Assembly: GCF_000956475.1 (NCBI RefSeq)
Contig: NZ_JYJB01000010.1
Location: 558,001 to 622,000 of the forward strand
DNA: 64,000 nt
Origin: Microbacterium hydrocarbonoxydans
GTDB lineage: Bacteria; Actinomycetota; Actinomycetes; Actinomycetales; Microbacteriaceae
Reading direction: 5' to 3'
In this document: one piece after another, positions 1-8,886 of the stretch
Layout of the letters: every line of letters starts with the position of its first letter
Numbering within the stretch: position 1 is the first letter of the stretch
The notes under the pieces: model-generated
What the model was told of the DNA's origin: nothing
Database searches by the model: none
What the model saw: the letters and a program-made list of their open reading frames with translations, nothing else
Translations under genes and position numbers: made by a program

Positions 1-320
1 CGGGGCGGGGCGATTCCTGCCCACGCGGGCGACAGGCCGGATTCGGGGAGCTGCAGCATCCGCTCATCGGCGGCGGGGCTCAGCTCTGCGACGACCACGT
101 CGCACTCGAGTTCTGGATCGGCGTGCACGACACGCATGGCGAGGATCGTCGGCGTCTGATCGAAGATCCCGTGCGGGGCGAGCGCGGCCGCAGTGAGCGC
201 GAGCACGCCGTTCGCGCCCTGCAGCCGCACGCCCTCGTCGGAGATGCGGCGGGCCCTTCCGACGAAGGTCAGGACGTCCTTGGACGTTTCGGCATCGGAG
301 AGGACGAGAGCGTGGGGCAC
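1..320 (-). CDS. Hypothetical protein, C-terminus outside window
   Basis: An open frame runs from a GTG at 320 down to the window edge, giving about 106 residues with no stop. I do not recognise a family. The visible part is soluble, with no signal peptide or membrane segment, alternating hydrophobic stretches and acidic turns (MPHALVLSDAETSKDV at the start). A TAGTTT hexamer lies 7 nt before the GTG, the leaderless pattern common in this window, which supports the start. It is divergent from the thioesterase gene at 404. Confidence 0.55.
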   Translation of the reverse strand, partial: MPHALVLSDAETSKDVLTFVGRARRISDEGVRLQGANGVLALTAAALAPHGIFDQTPTILAMRVVHADPELECDVVVAELSPAADERMLQLPESGLSPAWAGIAPP

Positions 321-327
321 GCCCTCT

Positions 328-333
328 AAACTA
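328..333 (-). promoter_or_regulatory. -10 hexamer TAGTTT for the gene at 320
   Basis: TAGTTT on the minus strand ends 7 nt before the GTG, so the transcript would begin at or next to the start codon. Confidence 0.4.
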
Positions 334-403
334 GCAACGCCAGCGGGCGCCGCAGACGCGAGAAGGCGGGCCTGCGGTGCCACGACCGACCGGAAGGGCA
401 GGC

Positions 404-1285
404 ATGACCGCCGATCAGCACGCGATCCGCACCGTTGAGCAGCTGCTGGCAGTGCTCGATCTCGACTCGACGCAGGCACGCACCACCGAGGACATCTTCA
501 CCGGTTCTTCGCACCCGATGCCGAGCGGCCGGATCTACGGCGGGCAGGTGCTCGCACAGAGCCTGCTGGCGGCGGAGCGCACGCTCCCCGAGGACCGCGC
601 CGTGCACTCGATGCACGGGTACTTCCTGCGTCCCGGCGACGCCGCTCAGGGGATCACGATCGCCGTCGACCGCATCCATGACGGGCGCTCCTTCTCAACC
701 CGGCGTTCGCAGGCGTATCAGAATGGCGTCCCGATCTTCTCGATGATCGCCTCGTTCCAGGACCAGGATCCGGGGCTCGAGCACGCGGTGCCGATCCCCG
801 AGGGCATCCCCGATCCGGATTCCCTGCTTCCGGATGAGGAGCGGGTCGAGGGCCTTCCGGCGGGCACGGCGCGGATGCTGAGCGATCGCGCCGCCGATGT
901 GCGCCACGTGGAGTCTCCGCTGTTCCTGCCGAGCGACGATGCCCAGGTGCCTCAGCAGGCCGTGTGGATGCGGATGCGCGCGCCCCTGCCGGATGATCCG
1001 CGCCTGCACCGGGCGGCGCTCGCATACCTGAGCGACATGACGATCCAGGAGTCCATCCTTCGCGCGCACGGCGTGTACTGGGCGCTTCCCGGGCTGAAGG
1101 TCGCGAGCCTCGACCATGCGATGTGGTGGCACCGCGCGGCGCGCGTCGACGAGTGGCTGCTGTACGTGCAGGAGTCGCCGAACGCGCGCGGAGGTCGGGG
1201 GCTCGCACAGGGGCGCATCTATACGCGCGCTGGCGAGCTCGTGGCGACCGTTGCGCAGGAGATCATGGTCCGCGTACCGTCCTGA
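404..1285 (+). CDS. tesB: Acyl-CoA thioesterase II
   Basis: Hydrolyses fatty acyl-CoA to free acid and CoA in the cytoplasm. The 293-residue protein has the TesB double-hotdog layout: an N-terminal hotdog containing SGRIYGGQVLAQSLLAA and HSMHGYFLRPGD (about residues 40-80), and a C-terminal hotdog with an Asp near residue 210 in AYLSDMTIQES, the position of the catalytic Asp in E. coli TesB, followed by the typical end GRGLAQGRIYTRAGELVAT. Length fits the family. I chose the ATG at 404 because GGAAGGGC lies just upstream; an in-frame GTG at 377 would add nine residues without a ribosome binding site. It converges on a second, unrelated thioesterase. Confidence 0.9.
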   Translation: MTADQHAIRTVEQLLAVLDLDSTQARTTEDIFTGSSHPMPSGRIYGGQVLAQSLLAAERTLPEDRAVHSMHGYFLRPGDAAQGITIAVDRIHDGRSFSTRRSQAYQNGVPIFSMIASFQDQDPGLEHAVPIPEGIPDPDSLLPDEERVEGLPAGTARMLSDRAADVRHVESPLFLPSDDAQVPQQAVWMRMRAPLPDDPRLHRAALAYLSDMTIQESILRAHGVYWALPGLKVASLDHAMWWHRAARVDEWLLYVQESPNARGGRGLAQGRIYTRAGELVATVAQEIMVRVPS

Positions 1286-1315
1286 CGGTGAGCGGCTGCG
1301 GGCGGATCGCTTCGC

Positions 1316-1826
1316 TCAGCGGTGCGCGTACTCGATCGACGGGCCGGTGAACGGCTCCCACGCGTCGCGCATCTCCTGCGTGAGCCGAGTCGGTCGCCCT
1401 GTCCCGGCATCGACGAGGACGATGATGGCGGTGGAGCGCGCATACAGCTGCCGGGTCTCGGATGCCGGATCGTTGTGCACCTCGTAGCAGACCTCGACAC
1501 TGGAGCCACCCAGCTTTCCGAACCACATCTGCACCTCGAGCGGGCGCCGCTGGTACGGGACCGGCGCGAGGTATTCGATCTCCTGGCGTGCGATCAGCGT
1601 CAGGATGCCCTCTTCGATACCGGAGTCGAGCACCGCGGTGGACGGCGCCTCCTCCCCCGGGCCGGCTCGCCAGAACGCGCGAACGCGGGCTTCTTCGAGG
1701 AGCTTGAGCATCGACGTGTTGTTGACGTGGTTGAACGCGTCGAGATCGCCCCAGCGCAGATGGATCGGGATGTGCAGCCGAGACGCTCCGTGGGAGGTCT
1801 CGGCTGCCTCATCCGTCGCCCGTACG

Positions 1827-1834
<8 letters not shown>
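1316..1834 (-). CDS. 4HBT-type acyl-CoA thioesterase
   Basis: Single-hotdog thioesterase of 172 residues, probably acting on short or medium acyl-CoA. The family signature is clear at about residues 27-43 (RWGDLDAFNHVNNTSML), matching the R-x-x-D-x-D-xx-x-HVNN motif of FadM/YbgC-like enzymes. It begins with GTG inside the last codons of ettA (8-bp overlap GTGACTGA), so it is very likely translated by reinitiation after ettA. The substrate cannot be told from sequence. Confidence 0.85.
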
Positions 1835-3506
<1,672 letters not shown>

Positions 3507-3546
3507 CGAAAATGCTCCTTCTGTCGGCGTCGAAGATCGACACTCC

Positions 3547-3552
3547 AGCCTA
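3547..3552 (-). promoter_or_regulatory. Probable -10 hexamer (TAGGCT) for ettA
   Basis: TAGGCT on the minus strand would give a leader of about 35 nt carrying the AAGGAG ribosome binding site of ettA. Confidence 0.4.
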
Positions 3553-3590
3553 CCGGCCTCGTGCTGTGCCGTTGTCGTGAGCCCGAGCGG

Positions 3591-4103
3591 TCACCAGTCG
3601 ATCGCGCGAGTGCTCCCCACGAGGCAGCGGCCTTCGGCGAGCTGCGGCAGCACGGCTGTGACGGGTTCGCCGGTCGACGGGCCGACCTGCCCGACGAGGC
3701 ACTCGGTCTCGCCCCAGCGGACCGAGAACTGCAGGCTCTCTGCGGCGTTGCCGACCGTGGTCTGATCCTGCGTGACCTGCATCGCCGCGCGGTCGAAGCC
3801 TGCGGCGGTCAGAGCGTCGATGTACGCACGCCCCGAACCGCGCTGATCCGTCGCCCAGACCTGTGCGGTGACGGCAGCGAAGAGCGGAAGATTGTCCGCA
3901 GCCGTGCCGTCTGCCACGAGCACCGGACCGTCCGGAGTCGGCGTGGCGGTCGGCGCCGTCGTGGGCGCTCCGGACTCGCTGGTCGAGTCGGAGGGCGACG
4001 GCTGCTCGGGCGACGGCCCGCACGCAGCCAGCACGAGGATCAGCACTGCGCCGGCACTCGTCAGAAGGATGCGCGATACGGAGGAGGCCGGACGTCGAAG
4101 CAC
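3591..4103 (-). CDS. Small lipoprotein of unknown function
   Basis: 170 residues starting with a type II signal peptide: basic N-terminus, hydrophobic core and lipobox LAAC with the lipid-bearing Cys near residue 28. A Ser/Thr/Pro-rich spacer of about 30 residues follows, then a globular domain of about 100 residues with two Cys (ETECLVGQ and EGRCLVG) that could form a disulfide outside the cell. It resembles a lipoprotein family of Microbacteriaceae that I recall as DUF6993; that name is from memory. TAGACT lies exactly 6 nt before the GTG, implying a leaderless mRNA separate from ettA. Function unknown. Confidence 0.75.
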   Translation of the reverse strand: MLRRPASSVSRILLTSAGAVLILVLAACGPSPEQPSPSDSTSESGAPTTAPTATPTPDGPVLVADGTAADNLPLFAAVTAQVWATDQRGSGRAYIDALTAAGFDRAAMQVTQDQTTVGNAAESLQFSVRWGETECLVGQVGPSTGEPVTAVLPQLAEGRCLVGSTRAIDW

Positions 4104-4109
4104 GAACCG

Positions 4110-4115
4110 AGTCTA
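4110..4115 (-). promoter_or_regulatory. -10 hexamer TAGACT, leaderless start of lipoprotein gene
   Basis: TAGACT ends 6 nt before the GTG at 4103, putting transcription start on the start codon. Confidence 0.5.
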
Positions 4116-4164
4116 CGTGCCGTCCTCCCCCGGACCTGCGCATGCGCCGCATCCGCTCGGGGGC

Positions 4165-4731
4165 TCAGCTGGGCACCGGCGCTTCGTCCTTCGCTTCTCC
4201 GCCCTGGGTCGCCCACGACACGTCGAGGTCCTCCAGCGGGTCGCCGTTCTCGTCCACCACGTCCGGGGGAAGCTGTTCGGGGAACAGCCGCCCGGCAGGG
4301 GCCGGAGTCGATTCGATCTCCCCGCGGGTGGGCGCCCCCTCGGTGTTCGCGAACTCGCGGCTGGCGGTCAGGACGCGGGACCGCGGCAGATAGCTGCTGG
4401 TCCCCCACCGCAGGTCGTGACCGATGGCCTCGGCGTCGATGTCGACGCTGGTCCCGTGCTTGCCGTTCGCCTCCCAATTCCGGATCTTCAAGCGCCCGGT
4501 GACGATCACGCTGTCTCCCGTGTGCAGCGACGCGCGCACGTGCTCCGCGAGCTGACGGAAGGCGGCGACACTGAACCAGTTGGTCTCGGCGTCGACCCAG
4601 GTGTTCGTCGCCTGGTCGAAGCGGCGGTGCGTGCTTGCCAGCCGGAAGTTTGTGACCGCGACGCCTCCGGCGGTGCGCCCGGTCGTCGGATCCGTCGCCA
4701 CCTTGCCGACGATGGTCAGAATCTCCGTCAT
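4165..4731 (-). CDS. ssb: Single-stranded DNA-binding protein, SsbB-like paralog
   Basis: Binds single-stranded DNA through an N-terminal OB fold (MTEILTIVGKVATDPTTGR to about residue 105, with WFSVAAFRQLAEHV). The 188-residue protein ends in KDEAPVPS and lacks the acidic DDxPF-type tip by which the main SSB recruits replication proteins. It is also not beside rpsF and rpsR, where the main ssb usually lies in actinobacteria. Both points suggest the accessory paralog (SsbB in Streptomyces, SSBb in mycobacteria). The ATG at 4731 was chosen because AGGAG precedes it; the longer open frame upstream has no such support. Confidence 0.88.
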   Translation of the reverse strand: MTEILTIVGKVATDPTTGRTAGGVAVTNFRLASTHRRFDQATNTWVDAETNWFSVAAFRQLAEHVRASLHTGDSVIVTGRLKIRNWEANGKHGTSVDIDAEAIGHDLRWGTSSYLPRSRVLTASREFANTEGAPTRGEIESTPAPAGRLFPEQLPPDVVDENGDPLEDLDVSWATQGGEAKDEAPVPS

Positions 4732-4901
4732 GTTCTTCTCCTCTGCATGCCGGGACGTGCGCCCGGATCGCTCAAGGATGCGCCGTCGGTGAGACACGGA
4801 GGCGGCCCGAACACGCCATCGGTGGAGAAGATCAGACAGTGCAGCGATTGTGCAGGAAGAGTCCCGATGGGAGGCCATATCCCGATGTCGGAGGCCCCTC
4901 G

Positions 4902-4907
4902 TAGCTT
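4902..4907 (+). promoter_or_regulatory. Probable -10 hexamer TAGCTT
   Basis: TAGCTT lies about 22 nt before the ATG at 4930 and leaves room for the AAAGGAG ribosome binding site. The rest of 4732-4901 shows nothing I can interpret; no clear promoter for ssb is visible. Confidence 0.35.
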
Positions 4908-4929
4908 GGAGTTCGAAAGGAGTCCACCG

Positions 4930-5199
4930 ATGTCCGACAAGCTGATCCAGTCCGTGCCCGAAGTTCCCTACGCCGCCCCGCGATTGCGATCCGCGCGCGA
5001 GCATCTCGTGCGAGCATCCGCCCACCTGTGGCGCGTGCGGGATCCCTCCGGCCGCGTCCTCGGCCACCTTCGGCTCATCGCCGATCCCCTCGGCATGCGC
5101 TATCGCGCAGAGCGGCTGCACCTCGCTACAGGGCAGTTCCGCCTCGTCGGCGACTTCTGGCGGGCCGATGACGCCGTCGCGGCTCTGCGCTACGGCTGA
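4930..5199 (+). CDS. Small hypothetical protein (89 aa)
   Basis: Supported by a strong ribosome binding site (AAAGGAG, 7 nt before the ATG) and a -10-like TAGCTT. The product is soluble and Arg-rich (RSAREHLVRASAHLWRVRD near residues 20-38), with a predicted short beta-rich core (VLGHLRLIADPLGMRYRAERL). I do not recognise a family. It is followed after 17 bp, same strand, by the HNH-like gene, so the two may be co-transcribed. Confidence 0.65.
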   Translation: MSDKLIQSVPEVPYAAPRLRSAREHLVRASAHLWRVRDPSGRVLGHLRLIADPLGMRYRAERLHLATGQFRLVGDFWRADDAVAALRYG

Positions 5200-5216
5200 A
5201 CGCCGCGGAATCCGTC

Positions 5217-5729
5217 ATGCCCAGCACAGGTCAGCATCTCAAAGAGATGCAGGCGCTGCATCGTCATCGCAACTTCGTCCAGATGCTCGCGTATCTCCGT
5301 GACCATCCCTGCGCCGACTGTGGCGAACCCGATCCCGTGGTGCTCGACTTCGATCACCGGCCAGGGGTGCGCAAGCGATTCGAGATCGCGCGCGCCGTGA
5401 ATGCTTCGACGCGCGCGTGGTCGACGATCCTGCGGGAGATCGCGAAGTGCGATGTCGTCTGCGCCAACTGCCATCGGCGCCGTACGGCGAGACGCGCGGG
5501 ACATCGAAAGCACCTGGTCAACCTCGGCATGGCCCTGGAAGAGCCGGCCGTCGCACGGCGCGGGCGGCGTACGGTGCCGCACGGCGGCGGTGCGAAAGGG
5601 AAGCACGGCTGCCCGTGCGAACCCTGTCGCCTGCGCCGGTCATCGTATGCGCGGGACTACCGCCTCGCGCGCAAGTTGCGCGAGCGGGCCGCGGATGACG
5701 CAACAGGGGCCGAAGAGTCGATAGTCTGA
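5217..5729 (+). CDS. HNH-like zinc-binding protein
   Basis: 170 residues with a degenerate HNH-nuclease layout: CADC (about residue 32), LDFDHRPG (about 42-49) in the position of the first HNH histidine, and CDVVCANCHRRRT (about 80-92) as the second Cys pair with a histidine. A second small cluster, HGCPCEPCRLRR (about 130-141), may bind another zinc. The C-terminus is very basic. Known relatives cut or bind DNA, but I cannot say whether this one is active. The ribosome binding site is weak, suggesting coupling to the upstream small gene. tRNA-Arg begins 7 nt after the stop. Confidence 0.7.
   Translation: MPSTGQHLKEMQALHRHRNFVQMLAYLRDHPCADCGEPDPVVLDFDHRPGVRKRFEIARAVNASTRAWSTILREIAKCDVVCANCHRRRTARRAGHRKHLVNLGMALEEPAVARRGRRTVPHGGGAKGKHGCPCEPCRLRRSSYARDYRLARKLRERAADDATGAEESIV
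5722..5727 (+). promoter_or_regulatory. Possible -10 hexamer TAGTCT for tRNA-Arg
   Basis: TAGTCT lies 9 nt before the mature tRNA end and overlaps the last codons of the HNH-like gene. No good -35 is visible. Confidence 0.35.
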
Positions 5730-5736
5730 TGGTCTA

Positions 5737-5809
5737 CCCCCAGTAGCTCAGTGGATAGAGCATCGATCTTCTAAGTCGCCGGTCGCACGTTCGAATCGTG
5801 CCTGGGGGG
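5737..5809 (+). tRNA. tRNA-Arg (anticodon TCT)
   Basis: Full cloverleaf: acceptor CCCCCAG/CTGGGGG, D arm GCTC/GAGC, anticodon loop CTTCTAA reading TCT, T arm GCACG-TTCGAAT-CGTGC and discriminator G. The 3' CCA is not encoded. One mismatch (T-C) sits at the base of the anticodon stem. It decodes AGA, a rare codon in this GC-rich genome. Confidence 0.93.
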
Positions 5810-5835
5810 CAAGAAGCGGATGTCGGACCCGTCGA

Positions 5836-5841
5836 TAGGAT
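5836..5841 (+). promoter_or_regulatory. -10 hexamer TAGGAT, leaderless start of orn
   Basis: TAGGAT ends 6 nt before the ATG at 5848. Confidence 0.5.
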
Positions 5842-5847
5842 GATCGA

Positions 5848-6474
5848 ATGGTATCTGCGTCCGAGAACGACCGACTGGTCTGGATCGACTGTGAGATGAC
5901 CGGCCTCGACCTCGCGGTCGACGAGCTCGTCGAGATCGCGGTCGTCATCACCGATTTCGAACTCCGTCCGGTCGATCCCGGCTTCCAGGTCGTGATCCGG
6001 CCGAGCGAGGCCGCTCTCGCGAACATGAACGACTTCGTGACGAACATGCACACGTCGTCCGGTCTCATCGAGGAGATTCCGCTCGGCGTATCGCTTGAAG
6101 ATGCGCAGGATCAGACGCTGGCCTACATCAAGCGCTTCGTGCCGCTGGAGCGCAAGGCTCCACTCGCCGGCAACACGATCGGAACCGACCGCATGTTCCT
6201 CGCCAAGTACATGCCGCAGGTCGACGGCTGGCTGCACTACCGGAACGTCGATGTGTCGAGCATCAAGGAGCTGTCGCGCCGCTGGTATCCGCGCGCGTTC
6301 TTCCACGCCCCAGCGAAAGACGGCGGACACCGCGCGCTTGCCGACATCCTCGAGTCGATCCGGGAACTCCAGTACTACCGTGAAGCCGTCTTCGTGGCTG
6401 AGCCCGGTCCGACAAGCGATGAGGTTCGCGAGATCGCCACCTCCGTTGTGTCAAAGTTCACTCCCAACGTGTAA
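5848..6474 (+). CDS. orn: Oligoribonuclease
   Basis: 3'-5' exonuclease of the DEDD family that degrades two- to five-nucleotide RNAs, including pGpG, to mononucleotides in the cytoplasm. The 208-residue protein shows the DEDDh residues: WIDCEMTGLD (Exo I, about residues 12-21), GNTIGTDRMFLAKYMP (Exo II) and HRALADILESI (Exo III with His and Asp). Length is typical. The gene lies between two tRNA genes; the tRNA-His -10 element begins right at its stop. Confidence 0.95.
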   Translation: MVSASENDRLVWIDCEMTGLDLAVDELVEIAVVITDFELRPVDPGFQVVIRPSEAALANMNDFVTNMHTSSGLIEEIPLGVSLEDAQDQTLAYIKRFVPLERKAPLAGNTIGTDRMFLAKYMPQVDGWLHYRNVDVSSIKELSRRWYPRAFFHAPAKDGGHRALADILESIRELQYYREAVFVAEPGPTSDEVREIATSVVSKFTPNV

Positions 6475-6480
6475 TAGAAT
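6475..6480 (+). promoter_or_regulatory. -10 hexamer TAGAAT for tRNA-His
   Basis: TAGAAT follows the orn TAA immediately and lies 30 nt before tRNA-His. It is the only good -10 in this gap. Confidence 0.45.
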
Positions 6481-6510
6481 CGTGGAGTTGCCTGTTTCGG
6501 CGGGCGCATG

Positions 6511-6586
6511 GTGGGTATAGCTCAGTTGGTAGAGCGCCTGGTTGTGGTCCAGGAGGTCGCGGGTTCAAGCCCCGTTACTCACCCCA
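6511..6586 (+). tRNA. tRNA-His (anticodon GTG)
   Basis: Cloverleaf with acceptor GTGGGTA/TACTCAC, anticodon stem CCTGG/CCAGG with loop TTGTGGT reading GTG, T arm GCGGG-TTCAAGC-CCCGT and encoded CCA at 6584-6586. A G at 6510 could provide the G-1 needed by histidyl-tRNA synthetase, opposite C73. Confidence 0.95.
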
Positions 6587-6590
6587 GAGA

Positions 6591-6628
6591 GAAGCCCCGA
6601 CTCATCGAGTCGGGGCTTCTTGCATTTC
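6591..6628 (+). terminator. Rho-independent terminator after tRNA-His
   Basis: Perfect 13-bp stem GAAGCCCCGACTC / GAGTCGGGGCTTC (6591-6603 with 6607-6619) and a three-base loop, followed by TTGCATTTC. It separates the tRNA from the copper operator. Confidence 0.85.
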
Positions 6629-6639
6629 ATCCGTTCGGA

Positions 6640-6656
6640 ATACCCCACCGGGGTAT
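6640..6656. promoter_or_regulatory. CsoR-like copper operator
   Basis: ATACCCC-ACC-GGGGTAT is a perfect 7-bp inverted repeat with a 3-bp centre, very close to known CsoR sites of the form TACCC-N-GGGTA. It ends 15 bp before the ATPase ATG and overlaps a possible -10 (TATATG, 6654-6659), so repressor binding would block transcription until Cu(I) is bound. No csoR gene lies in the window. Confidence 0.75.
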
Positions 6657-6671
6657 ATGGTTGGCTTCACC

Positions 6672-8849
6672 ATGGACAGTCACCAGCATCATGACGGCGC
6701 TCAGGCTCGCGACATCGGCCCCGGATCTGCAACCGATGCGAGCAGGGTCACGGCCACCGGGCATCACGGCCACATGTCGCACGACCACGGCGCGGGTATC
6801 GCACCGGGCGCGCACACGCACCATTCCGGGCACAGCGGTCATTCCGACCACCCCGACCACAGCGGCCACAACGGCCATTCCGACCACAACGGCCATTCCG
6901 GTCACGCAGGCCACACCGAGCGCTTCCGTCGGCTGTTCTGGATCATGCTGGCGGTCGCGATCCCCGTCGTCGCAGCCTCTCCGATGTTCGCGATGATCCT
7001 CGGCTACGAGGTGCCCGGCTGGGCACGGTGGATCGCACCCGTGCTCGGCACCCTGATGTACGTGTGGGGCGGCTCCCCGTTCCTCACCGGCGCCGTCGAC
7101 GAGATCCGAGCGCGTCGGCCCGGCATGATGCTGCTGATCGGCCTCGCAATCACTGTGGCGTTCCTCGCTTCCTGGGGCGCGAGCCTGGGCGTCCTGCACC
7201 ACGAACTCGAGTTCTGGTGGGAGCTCGCCCTGTTGATCGTGATCATGCTGCTCGGACACTGGATCGAGATGCGCTCCCTCGCACAGACCGCATCGGCGCT
7301 CGATTCCCTCGCCGCGCTGCTCCCCGACGAGGCGGAGCGGGTCGAGGGAGACGACATCGTCACCGTCGCCGCGACGGATCTGCGCATCGACGATGTCGTC
7401 GTCGTACGCCCCGGCGGACGCATTCCGGCCGACGGCGTCGTCATCCAGGGCGCGGCCCACGTCGACGAATCCATGATCACCGGGGAATCCCGCGCGGTCC
7501 GCAGGGGCGTAGGCGATCGCGTGGTAGCCGGCACCGTGGCGACGGACTCAGGGGTGCGCGTGCAGGTCGCGGCCATCGGTGAGGACACGGCGCTGGCCGG
7601 CATCCAGAAGCTGGTGGCGGATGCGCAGGCGTCATCCTCACGGGCGCAGCGCATCGCCGACCGCGCGGCCGCCTGGTTGTTCTGGTTCGCCCTTGCCGCA
7701 GCGATCGTGACGGCTCTCGTGTGGACGGCGCTGGGGAAGCCGGACGATGCGGTGATCCGCACCATCACCGTCCTCGTGATCGCGTGCCCCCATGCTTTGG
7801 GACTCGCCATCCCGCTCGTCGTCTCGATCGCGACGGAACGCGCCGCGAAGGCCGGGATCCTCGTCAAGGACCGTCTGGCTCTCGAGACGATGCGCAGCGT
7901 GGACACGGTGCTGTTCGACAAGACCGGCACGCTCACCAAGGGTGCTCCCGCCGTGACCGCCGTCGTCCCGACCGAGCAGTTCAGCGTCGACGATCTGCTG
8001 GCCCTCGCCGCATCGGCCGAACGCGACTCCGAGCATCCGCTCGCCGCGGCGATCGTCGCCGCCGCTGCCGCGCGCGGCCTCGACGTCCCGGCATCCGCCG
8101 ACTTCTCCTCCTCCCCCGCCGTCGGCGTGAGCGCTCGCGTGGGCGAGCACATCGTCGAGGTCGGCGGGCCGAATCTCCTCGAGGCGAACGTTGCGCAGGA
8201 GCTCGGCGTGGCCGATGAGTGGCGATCCGAGGGCGCGATCATCCTGCACGTCCTCGTCGATCACGCCGTCGCAGGTGCGCTGAGGCTGGCCGACGAGGTG
8301 CGCCCCGAGTCGCTGCGGGCGGTCGACGCCCTCCACGCCCGCGGCATCCACGTGGTCATGATCACAGGTGATGCGGCGGCCGTCGCGGAACACGTCGGCG
8401 CTGAACTCGGCATCGACCGGATCTACGCGGGCGTCCGCCCCGAGGACAAGGCGTCGAAGGTCCGCGAGCTGCAGGACGAAGGCCGCACGGTCGCGATGAT
8501 CGGCGACGGCGTCAACGACGCCCCGGCTCTCACCCAGGCGGACGTGGGCCTCGCGATCGGCGCCGGAACGGACGTGGCGATCGCCTCCGCAGGCGTCATC
8601 CTGGCGGGAAGCGACCCGCGAAGCGTCGTCTCGGTGATCGACCTGTCGACGGCGAGCTACCGGAAGATGTCGCAGAACCTCTGGTGGGCGGCCGGCTACA
8701 ACCTGCTGTCCGTGCCCCTCGCCGCCGGCGTCCTGGCTCCGTTCGGGTTCGTGCTGCCGATGTCCGTCGGGGCGGTGCTGATGTCGCTCTCCACGATCAT
8801 CGTCGCGCTCAACGCGCAGCTGCTGCGACACCTCGATCTGCGGCCGTAG
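6672..8849 (+). CDS. copB: Copper-translocating P-type ATPase, CopB type
   Basis: P1B-type ATPase exporting copper across the cytoplasmic membrane. The 725-residue protein begins with a very His-rich region (6814-6916, repeated HSGH/HNGH/HSDH units), then two helix pairs, the actuator with TGES, the transmembrane metal motif CPH (about residue 372), the phosphorylated Asp in DKTGTLTKG (about residue 416), the nucleotide-domain HP pair (EHPL) and the GDGVNDAP hinge. CPH rather than CPC is typical of the P1B-3/CopB group. I preferred ATG 6672 to ATG 6657 because the latter abuts the operator. No CopZ chaperone or CXXC metal-binding domain is present. Confidence 0.92.
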   Translation: MDSHQHHDGAQARDIGPGSATDASRVTATGHHGHMSHDHGAGIAPGAHTHHSGHSGHSDHPDHSGHNGHSDHNGHSGHAGHTERFRRLFWIMLAVAIPVVAASPMFAMILGYEVPGWARWIAPVLGTLMYVWGGSPFLTGAVDEIRARRPGMMLLIGLAITVAFLASWGASLGVLHHELEFWWELALLIVIMLLGHWIEMRSLAQTASALDSLAALLPDEAERVEGDDIVTVAATDLRIDDVVVVRPGGRIPADGVVIQGAAHVDESMITGESRAVRRGVGDRVVAGTVATDSGVRVQVAAIGEDTALAGIQKLVADAQASSSRAQRIADRAAAWLFWFALAAAIVTALVWTALGKPDDAVIRTITVLVIACPHALGLAIPLVVSIATERAAKAGILVKDRLALETMRSVDTVLFDKTGTLTKGAPAVTAVVPTEQFSVDDLLALAASAERDSEHPLAAAIVAAAAARGLDVPASADFSSSPAVGVSARVGEHIVEVGGPNLLEANVAQELGVADEWRSEGAIILHVLVDHAVAGALRLADEVRPESLRAVDALHARGIHVVMITGDAAAVAEHVGAELGIDRIYAGVRPEDKASKVRELQDEGRTVAMIGDGVNDAPALTQADVGLAIGAGTDVAIASAGVILAGSDPRSVVSVIDLSTASYRKMSQNLWWAAGYNLLSVPLAAGVLAPFGFVLPMSVGAVLMSLSTIIVALNAQLLRHLDLRP

Positions 8850-8874
8850 CGCATCGCCCGCGAGCAGCGCGCCC

Positions 8875-8880
8875 TAGAAT
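8875..8880 (+). promoter_or_regulatory. -10 hexamer TAGAAT, leaderless start of lysE-type gene
   Basis: TAGAAT ends 6 nt before the ATG at 8887. Confidence 0.55.
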
Positions 8881-8886
8881 CGACGG

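Noticed and set aside
5737-5809. tRNA-Arg as an attachment site of an island
   Set aside because: Flanking genes on the 3' side are core (orn) and I could not find a repeated tRNA end in the window; only the two small genes upstream remain suspicious.
6814-6916. His-rich repeats as a CRISPR-like or satellite repeat
   Set aside because: Short degenerate codon repeats inside the ATPase reading frame; simply the metal-binding N-terminus.
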